From Ornithodoros turicata (lineage: Eukaryota > Arthropoda > Arachnida > Ixodida > Argasidae): 64,000 nt of DNA. The position numbers and the translations under genes were made by a program. The number at the start of each line of letters is the position of its first letter. Within the stretch, counting starts at the first letter, position 1. The DNA lies in assembly GCF_037126465.1 (NCBI RefSeq), contig NC_088201.1:136862052-136926051 (forward strand), written 5' to 3'. Shown piece by piece: positions 52,600-63,254 of this stretch. Under the pieces are notes generated by a model. The model was not told the DNA's origin. It ran no database searches and worked only from the letters and a program-made list of their open reading frames with translations.

Positions 52600-53190
52600 G
52601 TTTTGGATAGAGATGGGACGAATCCAGAATTTTTTAAATCCGGATCCGAATCCAGGGAAAGTTCCGAATCTTAGGAATCTCGAATCTTTCGAACCCTTCC
52701 TTAAAAAAAAGACACTTTTATGGTAGAGCGTTTTGAAGCAGAATTTGATATCTTTGTTAAATATGAGAAACAAATTAAATAATAGTTCACTTTCAGTAGC
52801 AAACATACCCGTATATTTCTTCCAAAATGTAATTTATTTGACATGTTGTTCACCGACAGCAGGAAATGCATAAACTCTCAAATCTGAGTTCCTTCCGTGA
52901 AATTAAGAAACAATCAAAAGCAAAGCCATGTTACTTTAGACTTGTAACGAGAGTTCCTGCTTGAACTCTTTCAGTCCAGAACAATGTAAACAAACAAACA
53001 AGAAACACCCAGCGACCAATCAGGCTTTCGGTGGACTCCGGAGGCGCCAATTTTAAAAAGAAGCAAACAAAACGTGGTTGGTGCATCCGAAAGATTCGAT
53101 TCGCCGTTTTGGGCACTGGGATTCAGATTTCCGAATCTTGAATCCCTGCCTAGGATTCGAGTATTCGGTTGGCCCATCCCTAGTTTTGGC
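52600..53190. mobile_element. Nested hAT-like miniature element
   Basis: TAGAGATGGGACGAATCC (52608) and the inverse TAGGGATGGGCCAACCGAAT (53182) are terminal repeats, rich inside in GAATC/GATTC words. Flanks GTTTTGGA (52600-52607) and GTTTTGGC (53183-53190) are an 8-bp duplication with one mismatch. It sits in the larger hAT element, so it came later. Confidence 0.7.
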
Positions 53191-53264
53191 CCTACATTAG
53201 GAGGCTCACGTGTCGCAACAGGTGTTAGGTGTTAGCAACAAGCAGTGTACTTATAATGACAGGG

Positions 53265-54220
53265 GGCATTGTGTAGTAGGGTCAAAGCTTGGCACGGTTG
53301 TACGATATGTGCGTAGAGAACAACTCATAGAACAAACTTGCTTTGTGCTCTGCTCGAGAACCTATTACGAGATCAAAACCATCAAATCCCTCGCTAAAGA
53401 AGCACATAAATGTTGGCTTTCGTTCGCCTTATCAGATGTTCATATAGTTTTTTTTCTATATCAACTATTTTGAAACGTCTTCCATCGCCCATTGTCAAGA
53501 TCTGAATTAACTACAGGAAGGTCAAGAACCTAAAACAGGCGGTAGCAAGCAACTTCAAAGTAACTCGTTACTTTTCTAAAATAGCTTAGGAACTTCATAT
53601 TCATATTCATTCGCGAATAGACGCTCTGAACTTGTCAAAGACAAAATCCGACGCCGAGTAGGCCGAAAACATTAACATATTTTCATCTTGCTTCGCGTGT
53701 GAGAAGGAAAAAAAAAGGTGGATTCGTGTCTGTGCCTTACGAGGTGCCTGGAATGGAGCTGGTAACGCACCACGAAGCCATCGCCACCGTTCGGCCATTC
53801 TGTTAACGTTTTCCACCCACTCGGCATTGGATTTTGTCCTTGACGAGTTCAGAACATCTGTTCGCGAATGAATATGAACTTGAAGTTCCTAGGCTACTTT
53901 AGAAAAGTAACGAGTTACTTTCAAGTTGCTTGCTACCCAATGTTTTTGGTTCTTGACCTTTCTATAGTTAATTCAGGTCCTGAACTCACAATGGGCGATG
54001 CAAGATGTTTCAATATAGTTTTGATATACAAAACTATATGAATATCTGATAAAGTGAAAAAAGCCTACATTTATGTGCTTCTTTAGCAAGGGATTTGATA
54101 ATTTTCATCTCGTAATAGGTTCTTATACAAAGCCCAAAGCAAGTTTAGTCTGTGAGTTGTCCTCTCCGCACATATCGTAGAACCGTGCACCTGGAATGCA
54201 CTTTGGTCAAAAACCAAAAA
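53265..54220. repeat. Long imperfect palindrome, arms of about 470 bp
   Basis: The DNA from about 53270 to 53735 is matched by its inverse from about 53745 to 54215. Paired landmarks include GAGAACAACTCATAGA with CTGTGAGTTGTCCTCTC, CCTATTACGAGATC with its inverse, GAAGCACATAAATGTTGGC with its inverse, AAGTAACTCGTTACTTTTCT with its inverse, and CGCGAATAGACGCTCTGAAC with its inverse. The centre is near 53740. Arms differ by some 10-15 percent by eye. Confidence 0.75.
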
Positions 54221-54429
54221 CATTGGGTAGAAAGCAACTTGAAAGTAACTCGTTACTTTTCTACGGTAGCTTATAAACTTAAAGTTCATTTTCATTACGT
54301 GGAACTTCGTTAGTAACTTAGTTACATTTGTTGCACAATAACTTCCTGTTAAGGAGTCCCCTTTTTCGAGTAACTTCCCATCTCTGCTACGTAGTATACG
54401 AGTGATCACTACTAGGCATATGTCTACGT

Positions 54430-56390
54430 TGTCTATGCGATGCACTCACGGTCCACAGGGAGCATGCCGTTTTGTTGACCATCTCACGTCTTGTATTTCC
54501 TCACAGAAGATGACATTCCTGTTCTCCATGCAGGTCGCGACATGTTCCACCTTCCTCTTCATCATACGTTCGGAATCCATGAACTCTTATCCTGTTTCTC
54601 TTCAAGTTCCTCCTAAGTTTCAAAAATGAAACATCTAATTAATAGTAATCAAACCATCACGGTCATCACTCATATCTGCTAACATCAGAACAAGCACGAT
54701 GTGCGGTCCGTTTGGCGTTTCATCGTCCGTTTCTTCCTCGTACGTCGTGTACGTCCTCTTAGCGTCAAAACTCCTCCGGGATATTGACTATGTGTTTCCA
54801 GGAATCATTGTCATCGCATTGTCTAAAAAGTGCACTAAAACACACACAAATATTGTACATGATCCCTGTCACGGCAAACGAAGACAAAACCAAACAGTGC
54901 TGCCAGGTCACTTAGGCGGAAATCCAGGAGGTCGGCATGAGAAAATTCAGTAGAATTCAGTAGATGTACTAAAAACAAGAGCGAAACACTCTACGGCGAC
55001 CTGACCGGGGGTCATATGACAAATAAACGTGAACTATCACGATATATAGGCGATAGCATAAGTAAAATATACTGGTTATTTTGTGTACACAGTAAAGACG
55101 CGCTTGCACACCGTCATTCGATCACGTACTCTCTCTGATACATATTCAGTTTCTACTAAGTCACAGTGAAGTTATAGCAGCGCTATCAGCTCCTATCAGT
55201 CGCTTCGTGTGCAGCAGCCCAGTGATAGTTACTGTCGAAAGCTGTTTCGTTTTCATGAGGTTCACCTAAGAATATATCCGTTCCACACACGCGCTCGAAT
55301 GCGGCAAGCAGAGGAGGTTTACAACGAAACTTCCTAACGACGGAAACATAAGCACGTCGGAGCTTGTCTTCATGTTTGCTATGTTACCGGGTGTCCTGTG
55401 GAGTATGCATACTTCTGCAATGTATTTGCTATAAATTGTTTTACTTAAGCAGCTGCTCGCTTATTTAAAGATGACTGCTTGCAGATGCCACATAACAAGT
55501 AGACCCCTCACTATGTCAAAACGACATGTTTTCTCGCTCGTACGCGGACTACGATGGAACCAGACAGTGTCAGCAAACGTGAATTGGAATTCGTTGTGTA
55601 AAACCGCGCTTCAGGCAAAAAATACAGTAGATTTAAGCGCGTTTTGATCTTTTTTTAGTATTTCAGTAGACCAACTCGAAGTCCAGTAGATCTACTGAAC
55701 TTTCAGTAGGCCTGGCGTCACTGAAACCAACTTGCGACAACACGCTGCAAGTTCAAACTGCCACTCTCGTCCTCTGACTGTTTGAATTTGAATTCGAAGC
55801 CGTCTGCCGTACCGTGGCGCCCTCATAGGTATTGCATTTCAAATTTTCTGCCTTTTTCTTTTCCGAATGATTTAGTCTAATTTCTGTCACTTTTGGAATA
55901 TGCCTTTTGACATTTTGCTGGTGCTTATGATAATGACCTAGCATACGTGCACGAATTCAAGTTACAGCCCCCATCTTTTATCTCAGACGCAGCTGGATCA
56001 AAAGCAACAAAAAGAAATCATGCGTACGCTCAAATAGATCAAAGTAATATACAGATCAATCAAAACCAGAAGGGTATATGACAAGAGTGGACTCTTCCCT
56101 CATGAGATCTCAAAGGGGGAATCTGCCCAGCTTGGGATCTCAAATGGGTTAATTGATCATTCTGGGAACCAAGTGGTACCTGTGAGGCTCCAGTTGGAAC
56201 TTCTGGTACCATCCGATGCCCAGAGTGGTACCACTCATTTCACCAAAGTGGAACCAGCCATCCTACTTGGGATCAAGCTGGGGCTATCCATATTGAACTG
56301 GAACCGTTCCAGGACGATCCACATTCAACTGGAATCAGTCCAGATTCAACTGGGACCATTCTGGGACCAGTCCAGATTTTTGCCTGGGTC
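54430..56390 (-). mobile_element. Family B element, minus orientation
   Basis: The outer end, CCAGTCCAGATTTTTGCCTG (to 56387), is the inverse of the end at 49748. Moving down, the words TGGAACC/GGTTCCA recur to about 56100, followed by AAGGGTATATGACAAGAGTGG (56070), an acidic coding-like block (TYEEETDDETPNGP, about 54740) and AACAAAACGGCATGCTCCCT (54460). Each has an inverted counterpart in 49748-50930 in the same order. Spacing differs, as the middle (54840-55740) is largely unmatched. The frame at 54699-54953 on the plus strand is not the coding one. Confidence 0.6.
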
Positions 56391-56712
56391 CCAACGTGTT
56401 TCATTTTCTATATCTAATATCACGCAAATTTAAAGTTAACTAACATGTGAGCTAGAAGAAAGCTAGATTATTGTCTCGGCTCGTCATTGAGACAAAATAC
56501 AGAAGATAGTAGCTCAGCTTATTCTCTATGTACCAGGTAAGGTCTCTTCTATTCTTCCACATCTACAACCGAAAAAGGTCGAAAGCGTGTTAAAGGTAAT
56601 ATCGTACATGCTTTAGGCAACCATACTGCGTCGTGTAGGATATCGTTTGACTTTCGATATACCGGTCTGCCACGACACAAAAAGAGCAATGTAGTAATAC
56701 AGTTTAACTTAC
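56391..56712. other. Intron, nothing recognised
   Basis: Short unique stretch between the family B end and the metalloprotease exon. Confidence 0.35.
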
Positions 56713-56925
56713 TGCATTGAAGAACACGCTGGCGTACTGCGTTGCCCGAGCGGCATTGCTAAAATGCGTGTGCAGGACATTATCGAAAGCAACGTAAACT
56801 TGAAATGTGATTTCTTCTGGGAGTTGATAACTTGTTCCACCTGCGTGGGGTACGAGCGTGATTAGATGCCTTGCGACCAATGGGACTCTCTTCGTAGCGC
56901 AGACATAGCGCAGCCCGCGAGTGGA
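56713..56925 (-). CDS. Reprolysin-type metalloprotease, propeptide-to-catalytic exon
   Basis: A 213-base exon (exactly 71 codons) lies between a strong acceptor, TAATTTTTTCTCAG, and the donor GCA/GTAAGT. It reads STRGLRYVCATKRVPLVARH and, later, QLPEEITFQVYVAFDNVLHT and FSNAARATQYASVFFNA. P-E-x-x-x-F-x-V-x-V-x-x-D followed by a helix ending in F-N-A is the first strand and helix of the M12B catalytic domain in tick proteases. Phase 0 at both ends matches the exon at 49495. The propeptide exon between this and the signal exon has not been found. Confidence 0.65.
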
Positions 56926-58020
56926 CTGAGAAAAAATTATTGATTATTGTTCTGTAATTCGTAGTTGGCGAGATACAGACTCTAAAACGGCAAGTCACAT
57001 GGCTTCACGCCTACGTCTTGGTATCATGCTGTTGTACCCCCCTTTTTAATTGTATTTTCCCAAGTATGTAGATGCTGCTTCTTCGTATATAAATAAAACT
57101 CGCAATATTCACGTCTTGTCGGATCCCAGCGTAAGCAAGTCAGGTTGGACTTAAATTACTGAGTCCTCAACAGCGTATACCATGGAGGAATGTGATCTCG
57201 GTGAGTCGAGTTGATGCGTGTGTAGTTTCTGTTTATCGTTCGGGTATTATGAATGCATGCCCCATACGTTCGACGCTTCATGCTTTGCGGGAACGCGTGT
57301 TGATGACGAACGAACACTCTTGTATGTATGTAAGGCTGAATGAGATCATTTCTTCATGGCGTTTACTACTTTGTGTGGTTTCTTGAGACTGCCCATGGAA
57401 CACGGACGAGATGACGCGGCCACGCCCACTGTTCGTTCCGAAGGCGTGATGTTTTACCGCACCTAATCTGTATGTATATACCATTCAACTGTGAATTCAC
57501 GAGAAGCATTTAATGCAAAAATGTATCTGTTATTTGAGCAGTACTGGTCGGTTACAAGATATTGAGTGTAGCAGTGCTAGCGACTTCTGCGACAGTGAAC
57601 CGAAACTGTGACGTGGGTGGTGTCATGCGACGAGACACGCACACGGGCGAGAAAGAAAGAATGTACACTCAGGAAGAAGAATACGAAAGGAGAGTGAAAA
57701 TCAGGACTTGTAGTGCATCAAGAATGAATAACGTATTTTAAATTATTTTGACCTAGTGGGGAGTTCAGATGAAGTGATCACACAAATGGCCTATTGGAAC
57801 AGGAACCGAGCTTCTGAGAGACAACAGCAGAACCGAATATGCGAAACTCACAGCGATGTTACACAGCCAGCCACTAAATTTAGCTCCAATTCCCGGTAGC
57901 ATACAGGAAGCCTCTTCTGATTCAGTCGTGGACGGGGAGTTGTCGTGTAAGACATTTAATATGTGTACTCAAATTTTCTCTTTAAATGTTTGGAAGAAGA
58001 GCCTTTCGAAAACGTATTGA
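56926..58020. other. Intron region with possible plus-strand exons
   Basis: A TATATAAATAAAA word (57087) is followed by ATGGAGGAATGTGATCTCG and GTGAGT (57181-57204). An open stretch at 57790-57948 reads ELLRDNSRTEYAKLTAMLHS and QPLNLAPIPGS before a GTAAGAC. These could be exons of an element or gene on the plus strand, but no family is recognised and joints are not proven. On the minus strand, nothing matches a propeptide. Confidence 0.3.
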
Positions 58021-58027
58021 GTGAGCC

Positions 58028-59195
58028 CTTACGAAAAAGTCAGATCTGATTTTTATCTGACCTGATCACAACTTCCAGATCTGTTTTTGATCAGGAATTG
58101 GGACATTTCCAGATATTGCTTTCTTGTCAGGCCAGATCTGGAAATGTCCCCATTCCTAATCTGTCTGGTATCTGGCCTGATTAATATGCCAGATCTGTTA
58201 TGTGTCAGGCCAGATCTGGAAATGTCCCAATTCCTGATCTGTCTGGTATCTGGCCTGACTAGATCTGCTTGTATATCAGGCCAGATCTGACTGCAAACAG
58301 TGTCCCACATAAAATATTCACAAATATGTAAAGAAGGTGGATATCACACCACAAAGGTAGAAAACAGCATATGTATGTTGTTTTCTACTTTTGCAGTGTG
58401 GTACCACTTTTTGAAACCATTGTGCATTTCAGTAGGACACACTGTGTGCAGCCAGATCTGGCCTTATAGTTATTGCAGTTGTGTGGTACTTTTCTCTTAT
58501 ACCTCATTATTTAATTTGGAAAGACATACCAGCTAACACATGAACTTGTGCATTAAGGGCCAGAACTTGTGCATTGGAAATAATTGATTTGCCGCAGGAT
58601 CTAAAGGAATGTGTGAGGGTCCTTGACTGTGTCTGCTTATCGCCCAACTTTACAGAACTGAATGTGTAGTGAACTCCACTTTTACTGGTTAGCATGTAAA
58701 ATAAACGTGAACAGTCGTACACTGATATTTGTCGTTGCTGTTTGACGACCGGGACTGAGAGACCTTAACCTAGTTCCTCTCCTGTCTCTCTTCTCCATTA
58801 TTCTTTCTAGATCACTAGTCGTTCGCACCGGACATTAATTGCGACGGTTAATTATCACGAAAGATTCGTCCAACGTGAATTGCATCACACAGGACATGCT
58901 CGTAAAGGGCACGATCATTCCGATGAGTTCCGGATCCGGCCTGTCCGGACCTTATATGGTCGTCAATCCGGATCGGACCTTGTCTGGTCGGATCTGGTTC
59001 CAGTTGATCTGGACAGGTGTCCGGATAATACTGATGAATCCGGACTAACACGGACTGGTTTCCGGATCTGCGTCCGGCACCTGTCGGTTAAAGCCAGATC
59101 AAACCGGATATACCATGCTCGCTTTCAGATCTGACCCGATCTGGCCTGAATCCGGGCTCGTGTCCGGCCGATCTGAAATTTTCGTACGGGAGGCC
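58028..59195. mobile_element. Family C element with CAGATCTG/TCCGGATC word arrays
   Basis: CCCTTACGAAAAAGTCAGATC (58027) and the inverse of CCCGTACGAAAATTTCAGATC (59194) are terminal repeats with three mismatches. The left subterminal 260 bases repeat CCAGATCTGGAAATGTCCC and TATCTGGCCTGA. The right 240 bases repeat ATCCGGAT, GTCCGGA and GATCTGG. Between them, AGGTAGAAAACAGCATATG and its near inverse (58354-58395) form a hairpin. No transposase is visible and the target duplication was not resolved. Confidence 0.6.
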
Positions 59196-59394
59196 CAGAG
59201 TGCGTTGGAAAAACGGCTCCCGAGGCTTCTGTCCCGGTGTAATATACGCATGGTGCACAAGTGAGAACGTTTTAGTGTTTAAACGTGAACATATTCGCGT
59301 TTTCTCTATCCCTTTACCACATAGTAAAACTTCCTAACCGCCTCATCAGAGCTAACGGTTTGTGGAATTTGCAGGGGTAAATTTGCGGACTTAC
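59196..59394. other. Intron of the metalloprotease gene
   Basis: Short unique stretch between family C and the signal-peptide exon. Confidence 0.35.
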
Positions 59395-59458
59395 CGGCAG
59401 TGAATTTTCCATAAACGACAGCCAAGACAAAGCAAAGTACAAGTCCGCCGTATTTCAT
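59395..59458 (-). CDS. Signal-peptide exon of the secreted metalloprotease (probable)
   Basis: ATG at 59458 opens a frame reading MKYGGLVLCFVLAVVYG and KFTA, then reaches the donor GCCG/GTAAGT (GT at 59394-59393). The stretch is a textbook secretory signal: K at position 2-3, a hydrophobic core of about 12 residues, then small residues. It ends in phase 1, while the next found exon starts in phase 0. At least one exon between them is therefore unseen. Linking it to the metalloprotease rests on strand, order and the secreted nature of that family. It could belong to another secreted protein. Confidence 0.55.
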
Positions 59459-60148
59459 GTTACATGCACCTGCTTGTGGTCGCAGCTATCCGTTGTGCTG
59501 CCTGCTTTTTAGGTAAACTCTTTCACTCACAAATCGAGCAATTGCATGCACGTTATAGTAGACGCGTAATTTCTTGTAGCATCATTCGAGTGCGCCATGA
59601 CATTTAGTGCCCACAGTACAATGCATATCGATCCGCATATGATATATCCGGTGCGAACGCATTATTGCGCTTCCCGTCATCCCGTGACACGTAGCTAGGA
59701 ATCGTATTAAGGCTTTTCTTACTGTGGGTAGTAAGCTATTGTTCTAGTTGAGAATCAAGTTAACGGGTTATTACGGTTTCAGTCGCTTGCGCCGTCGAAA
59801 AAAGCGAAATCCAGAATAATATTTTAAAATGGCCATTGGTAGCGGGGTAATCGTAACGGGGTATAACAGTAGCCGTAACGGTGGTCAGAGGCTGTACGGT
59901 GTACACATGTCCACGGATGTACACATGTTCACGATTTGCATAGCTGTTTGTGTGTAGACTTTCAACACAAATGTGCGTGTCGTTTGGTGTGCCGGGTTAA
60001 GCGGGATAGAGTTTTTTTCATCGCGCAGCCGGTAGGCGCATTGCCGGAAGGCCAGGATGTCATCAGGGTAGAGAGAGAGGGCTGTAGAAGGTACTCTGGT
60101 AATCCGGTAGTCGTGTCCGGTAGTCGTTTCCACACTCTCTGAGAAGTC
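59459..60148. other. Upstream flank of the signal exon; decayed Gypsy DNA at the right
   Basis: No clear TATA box lies within 100 bases of the ATG on the minus strand. From about 59950 on, minus frames (for example RQCAYRLRDEKNSIPLNP) may continue the integrase remnant. Confidence 0.35.
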
Positions 60149-60149
60149 A

Positions 60150-60297
60150 ACCCCCTAAGAGGAAACAACTCAACCCATTTTGTGAAATCATCGGGAACGA
60201 CGAAAATAGTATACTTACCTCTATGACTACGACAAAAAGGTCCCATTACAGGTTCCGTCAATCTCGGGGTTTGTCTTGGACTCGTTGGGAACGCCAA
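60150..60297 (-). pseudogene. Ty3/Gypsy-type integrase fragment
   Basis: The minus frame reads TEPVMGPFCRSHRGKYTIFV and FTKWVELFPLR. MGP-x-x-x-S-x-x-G-K and D-x-F-T-K-W-V-E are the first catalytic block of retroelement integrases. The first D in the usual D-x-x-G-P is replaced (V-M-G-P) and the V-D-x-F-T-K start reads PDDFTKW. Only about 50 codons remain before the frame breaks. No LTR was found nearby. Confidence 0.65.
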
Positions 60298-60345
60298 GAG
60301 AGTAATCCATTATCATTCACCTCCACCCTCACCTCCACACACTTC

Positions 60346-60597
60346 CACTCTTAAAAATGAACTTCACCGCATAACACGCTCCTCGCCAACCATAATCTCG
60401 AATGATATCGTTATCTGCCCGGATTTGTTGAAAACGGTAGTCGTACGCCTTTTTTTGTGACAATTATGAACAACAAAAGTGTCACAAAAAAGGCGTACGC
60501 CTCCCGTTTTCAACAAATCAGGGCAGATAACGATATCATTCGAGATTATGGTTGGCTAGGAGCGTGCTATGCGGTGAAGTTCATTTCTAATAGTGTA
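60346..60597. mobile_element. Fold-back miniature element, copy 2
   Basis: Same family as 8381-8629. CCACTCTTAAAAATGAACTT and the inverse from TGAAGTTCATTTCTAATAGTG bound two arms with ACCGCATA..CACGCTCC and GATATCGTTATCTGCCC, meeting at AAAGGCGTACGCC. It is about 250 bp long, with TA at its right edge (60596-60597). Confidence 0.7.
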
Positions 60598-60880
60598 CAT
60601 GCTTTGTTCCTACATCATTTCTGGCCATGTCGCAACACGACGCAGCTTTTCATAAGCTTTCCCGTAACTGCGACCATACGCCGGTTCAGTCACGAAATTA
60701 ACGCATGAAAGATATTCCGCAGCTTCAGTGGCACCATGACTCTGAATGGAGATAAGCCGTCGTTCTCAGCCCGACTGAGGTGGTACCTGAGCAGGAGATC
60801 ATCCTCACCCACTAGATAGGAGTCGCGCCATAGGTCAGCCGTTCCGGTACTAGCACTCCCCTGCTACCCAGGCAGCGCAC
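60598..60880. other. No gene recognised
   Basis: Nothing beyond short frames. Confidence 0.3.
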
Positions 60881-60884
60881 CAAG

Positions 60885-60962
60885 ATTGAACTAATATTGG
60901 CCCAATTTGGCAACTGGCAACACGGCCCAATATTGGCAGGCCAGTTTTGCCGTTATATCGTA
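60885..60962. repeat. Word cluster: AATATTGGCCCAAT (family A), copy 3
   Basis: TAATATTGGCCCAATTTGGC and GCCCAATATTGGCAGGCC are self-complementary words like those at 7623 and 16025. Too short to show ends. Confidence 0.45.
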
Positions 60963-61865
60963 TGTACCTTTATCGAATCTTTCAGATTACTGTATTATCT
61001 CAACAAAAATCACAACTGTAATTTACGATTTGGGATTTTTGCTGGAACGCTTGGATCTCTACGTTTCTCCCACTCCCACCCGCGCCAAAAATGAACCTCC
61101 CGACAGCCTCTACACACCTGGCTCCTCGTACAGTGGTGACCGCTGCTCTATTGCTTCTGAAAAGTAAGCTGTATATGATGCGTAGGGCTTATAGGTCTAA
61201 TTATATATTTAGCAACACTTTGTAGAAACACAGGTATAGCACTTAAAAACGTTGCAGAAACACAAAAAAGGAGAGAACATTTCTCCACGTGACTGTTTTT
61301 GTGACGTATCGCTGAAGCAAGATGTTGTGCGGGTGTCCAGAGCTGATCAAGTGCACACTGAAACCACAGCAAAACTGTCTAAAAAAACAAGAGACACCTG
61401 GAAACCTTGTAGCATAGGAGGAATGTAAACATCATACACACACTCTATTTCCACATACCACCGCTATATCTAGAGTCGTAAGTAAGACAATTGTGAACAG
61501 CTTTAGGATTATTTACCAATCACATCAGTGCAGGGATTGGACCCCGTGAACGCAGACTTTCTACTTTCTTCACATCCACACTGAATTCGTCCAGTAGCGA
61601 TGAGCGCGATATCCTCGATACAACAGCCCTAACAGCCCTGACTACAGCGTGGACAGCGGCCCCTCCCAAAACCAGCAAGGTATTCTTCCTGAAACAAATG
61701 AATTAGAGACCATATAGCGTTTTTCTAAACCAGTATGACCTCCCTCTTGTAGTATACAAGTATACAGTAGTGGTGTTTACTTGCATACACGAACGCTAAA
61801 GTGGCTATTTACGAAAGGACATACACAACAGGTTCTTCAGCGTTATTCTATGCCAAATGTTACAG
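60963..61865. other. No gene recognised
   Basis: Short frames only. Confidence 0.35.
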
Positions 61866-61881
61866 ACTTTGAGATTGTAAC

Positions 61882-63254
61882 CAACAACAACAACAACAAC
61901 ATAGATGAATGGATGATGATGGTGATGTGGGATGTTTCCCTGCGTTGAGTGCAGAACATTACCAACAAGATTCACATGAAAGGATGACGAGGGAAGGAAA
62001 TCCCTACGGTTCGTGAAGGAGGCCGGTGGCCCTCAGAAAGGAAAGAAGCGCCAAGTGCACGGCACTGATGTTCAGGATTACTCCATGGGCCGAGAACTTT
62101 GCAGTTGTTGAATGGCCTCTGATCCAGTATTTCAAGTTGACATTTAAGGACCCGTCGCTCGCATACGTACTGGCTACAGTCTTCTATTATGTGTCGGATT
62201 GTTGCCGGGAAACCAGAAGTTGTACACAGTGCCGTGTTGCTGTGGCTCAGCCTATACCGGAGTGCAGGGGTGAATGCAACGCTAAGTCGTAAACGACGCA
62301 CGAGAGACGTAAAGAGGCGAGGGAAACCGCCTGACATTTCAAATAATAGAGTTGGGTCAACAGCACACAGTGCGATTTTGCTGTGGTTCCGCTTACGAAG
62401 CTTCTGTACCAGTAGGTGACTGCGATGGTGAGCGCACAATCGCAAATTGTGGTGGAAAGTTTCTCTCTGACGGAGGACGCCAATTGGGAGTTCCCTAGCT
62501 TCGGCTACCACCATCCTCGTCTCAGCGCAAGGCGGAACGCCAAGACAGGTCCGCAAGCTGCGCGCCAAGACACAAAGGAGCTTGTGTTCGGAAGTCCGTG
62601 ATAGCCCGTGCAACGCAGGAAGGCTGTAGACGACTGAGCCACGAACAAGCGCTTTGTGGAGTGCCCAAGAAGGTCCCGCTCAGTACATCCCCAGCGCAAG
62701 ACGGCAAAGTGACGTATTACACTTCCCCAACGTTGGGCCTTTGGAATGAGGTAGTCAATGTGTCTTGCCCACGACAGGTTGTGGTCCAACACAACACCGA
62801 GGAACCTGTTGTGCCGGACCTGCCTTAAGGGGGATCCTACGATGTGTAATTGGAACCGGCGCATCTCTTTCCGGGTAAACGGAAGGGTAGCGCTTTTCTC
62901 AGTGGAGGTGTCCATCCCTGCTTTCAGGAAGTAGGCATGTATGGCATCAAGTGAGCTCTGGAGCCGACGCAGAATTGCAGGGCGGGACTTGCCAACCGTC
63001 CAGACACAGATATCATCAGCACAGATGGACAGATGCACCCTGCAAGGAAGGCACCCCTGTTACACATGTTAGACAATGTTAAATAACAGGGGGCTAAGCA
63101 CACTTCCCTGAGGAACTCCCTGTGGCACAGTGATCTTTTTCGTGTCCCCCTCGCCTGTAGTGACGAAAATCTTCCGTTGACGGAGGAATTCGGAGAGCCA
63201 CGTCAGCGCCCTATAAGGCACCAGGGCCTGCAACAACCCATGAATTGTAACCAA
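61882..63254 (-). mobile_element. I-group LINE fragment
   Basis: On the minus strand the order is RT (63254-62505), then the C terminus (62613-61972), then the 3' end with an AAC repeat at 61882-61901 (plus strand). RT blocks are LTWLSEFLRQRKIFVTTGEG, VPQGVPQGSVLSPLLFN and ICADDICVWTVG, with both aspartates of the active site kept (CADD). FLGVVLDHNLSWARHIDYL follows. LGVPPCAETRMVVAEARELP leads to the C-terminal part, but RNase H itself is missing. It is 5'-truncated near the window end, with several frameshifts. Confidence 0.75.

Larger units (their letters stand above)
52297..54394. mobile_element. hAT-like element with 8-bp duplication and a palindromic interior
   Basis: The left end CAGGGTCGTGCGTAACTCG (52305) and right end GAGTAACTTCCCATCTCTG (54386) are hAT-style termini, with CAG...GTAAC words repeated inside. 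They are flanked by CTACGCAG (52297-52304) and CTACGTAG (54387-54394), an 8-bp duplication with one difference. There is no transposase. AAGTAACTCGTTACTTTT words recur at 53560, 53905 and 54245. A second hAT and a long palindrome lie within. Confidence 0.7.

Noticed and set aside
57181..57960. Possible plus-strand gene with TATA word, ATG exon and later exon
   Set aside because: Several frames can be joined across the putative introns and none gives a recognised protein, so a CDS call is not justified.
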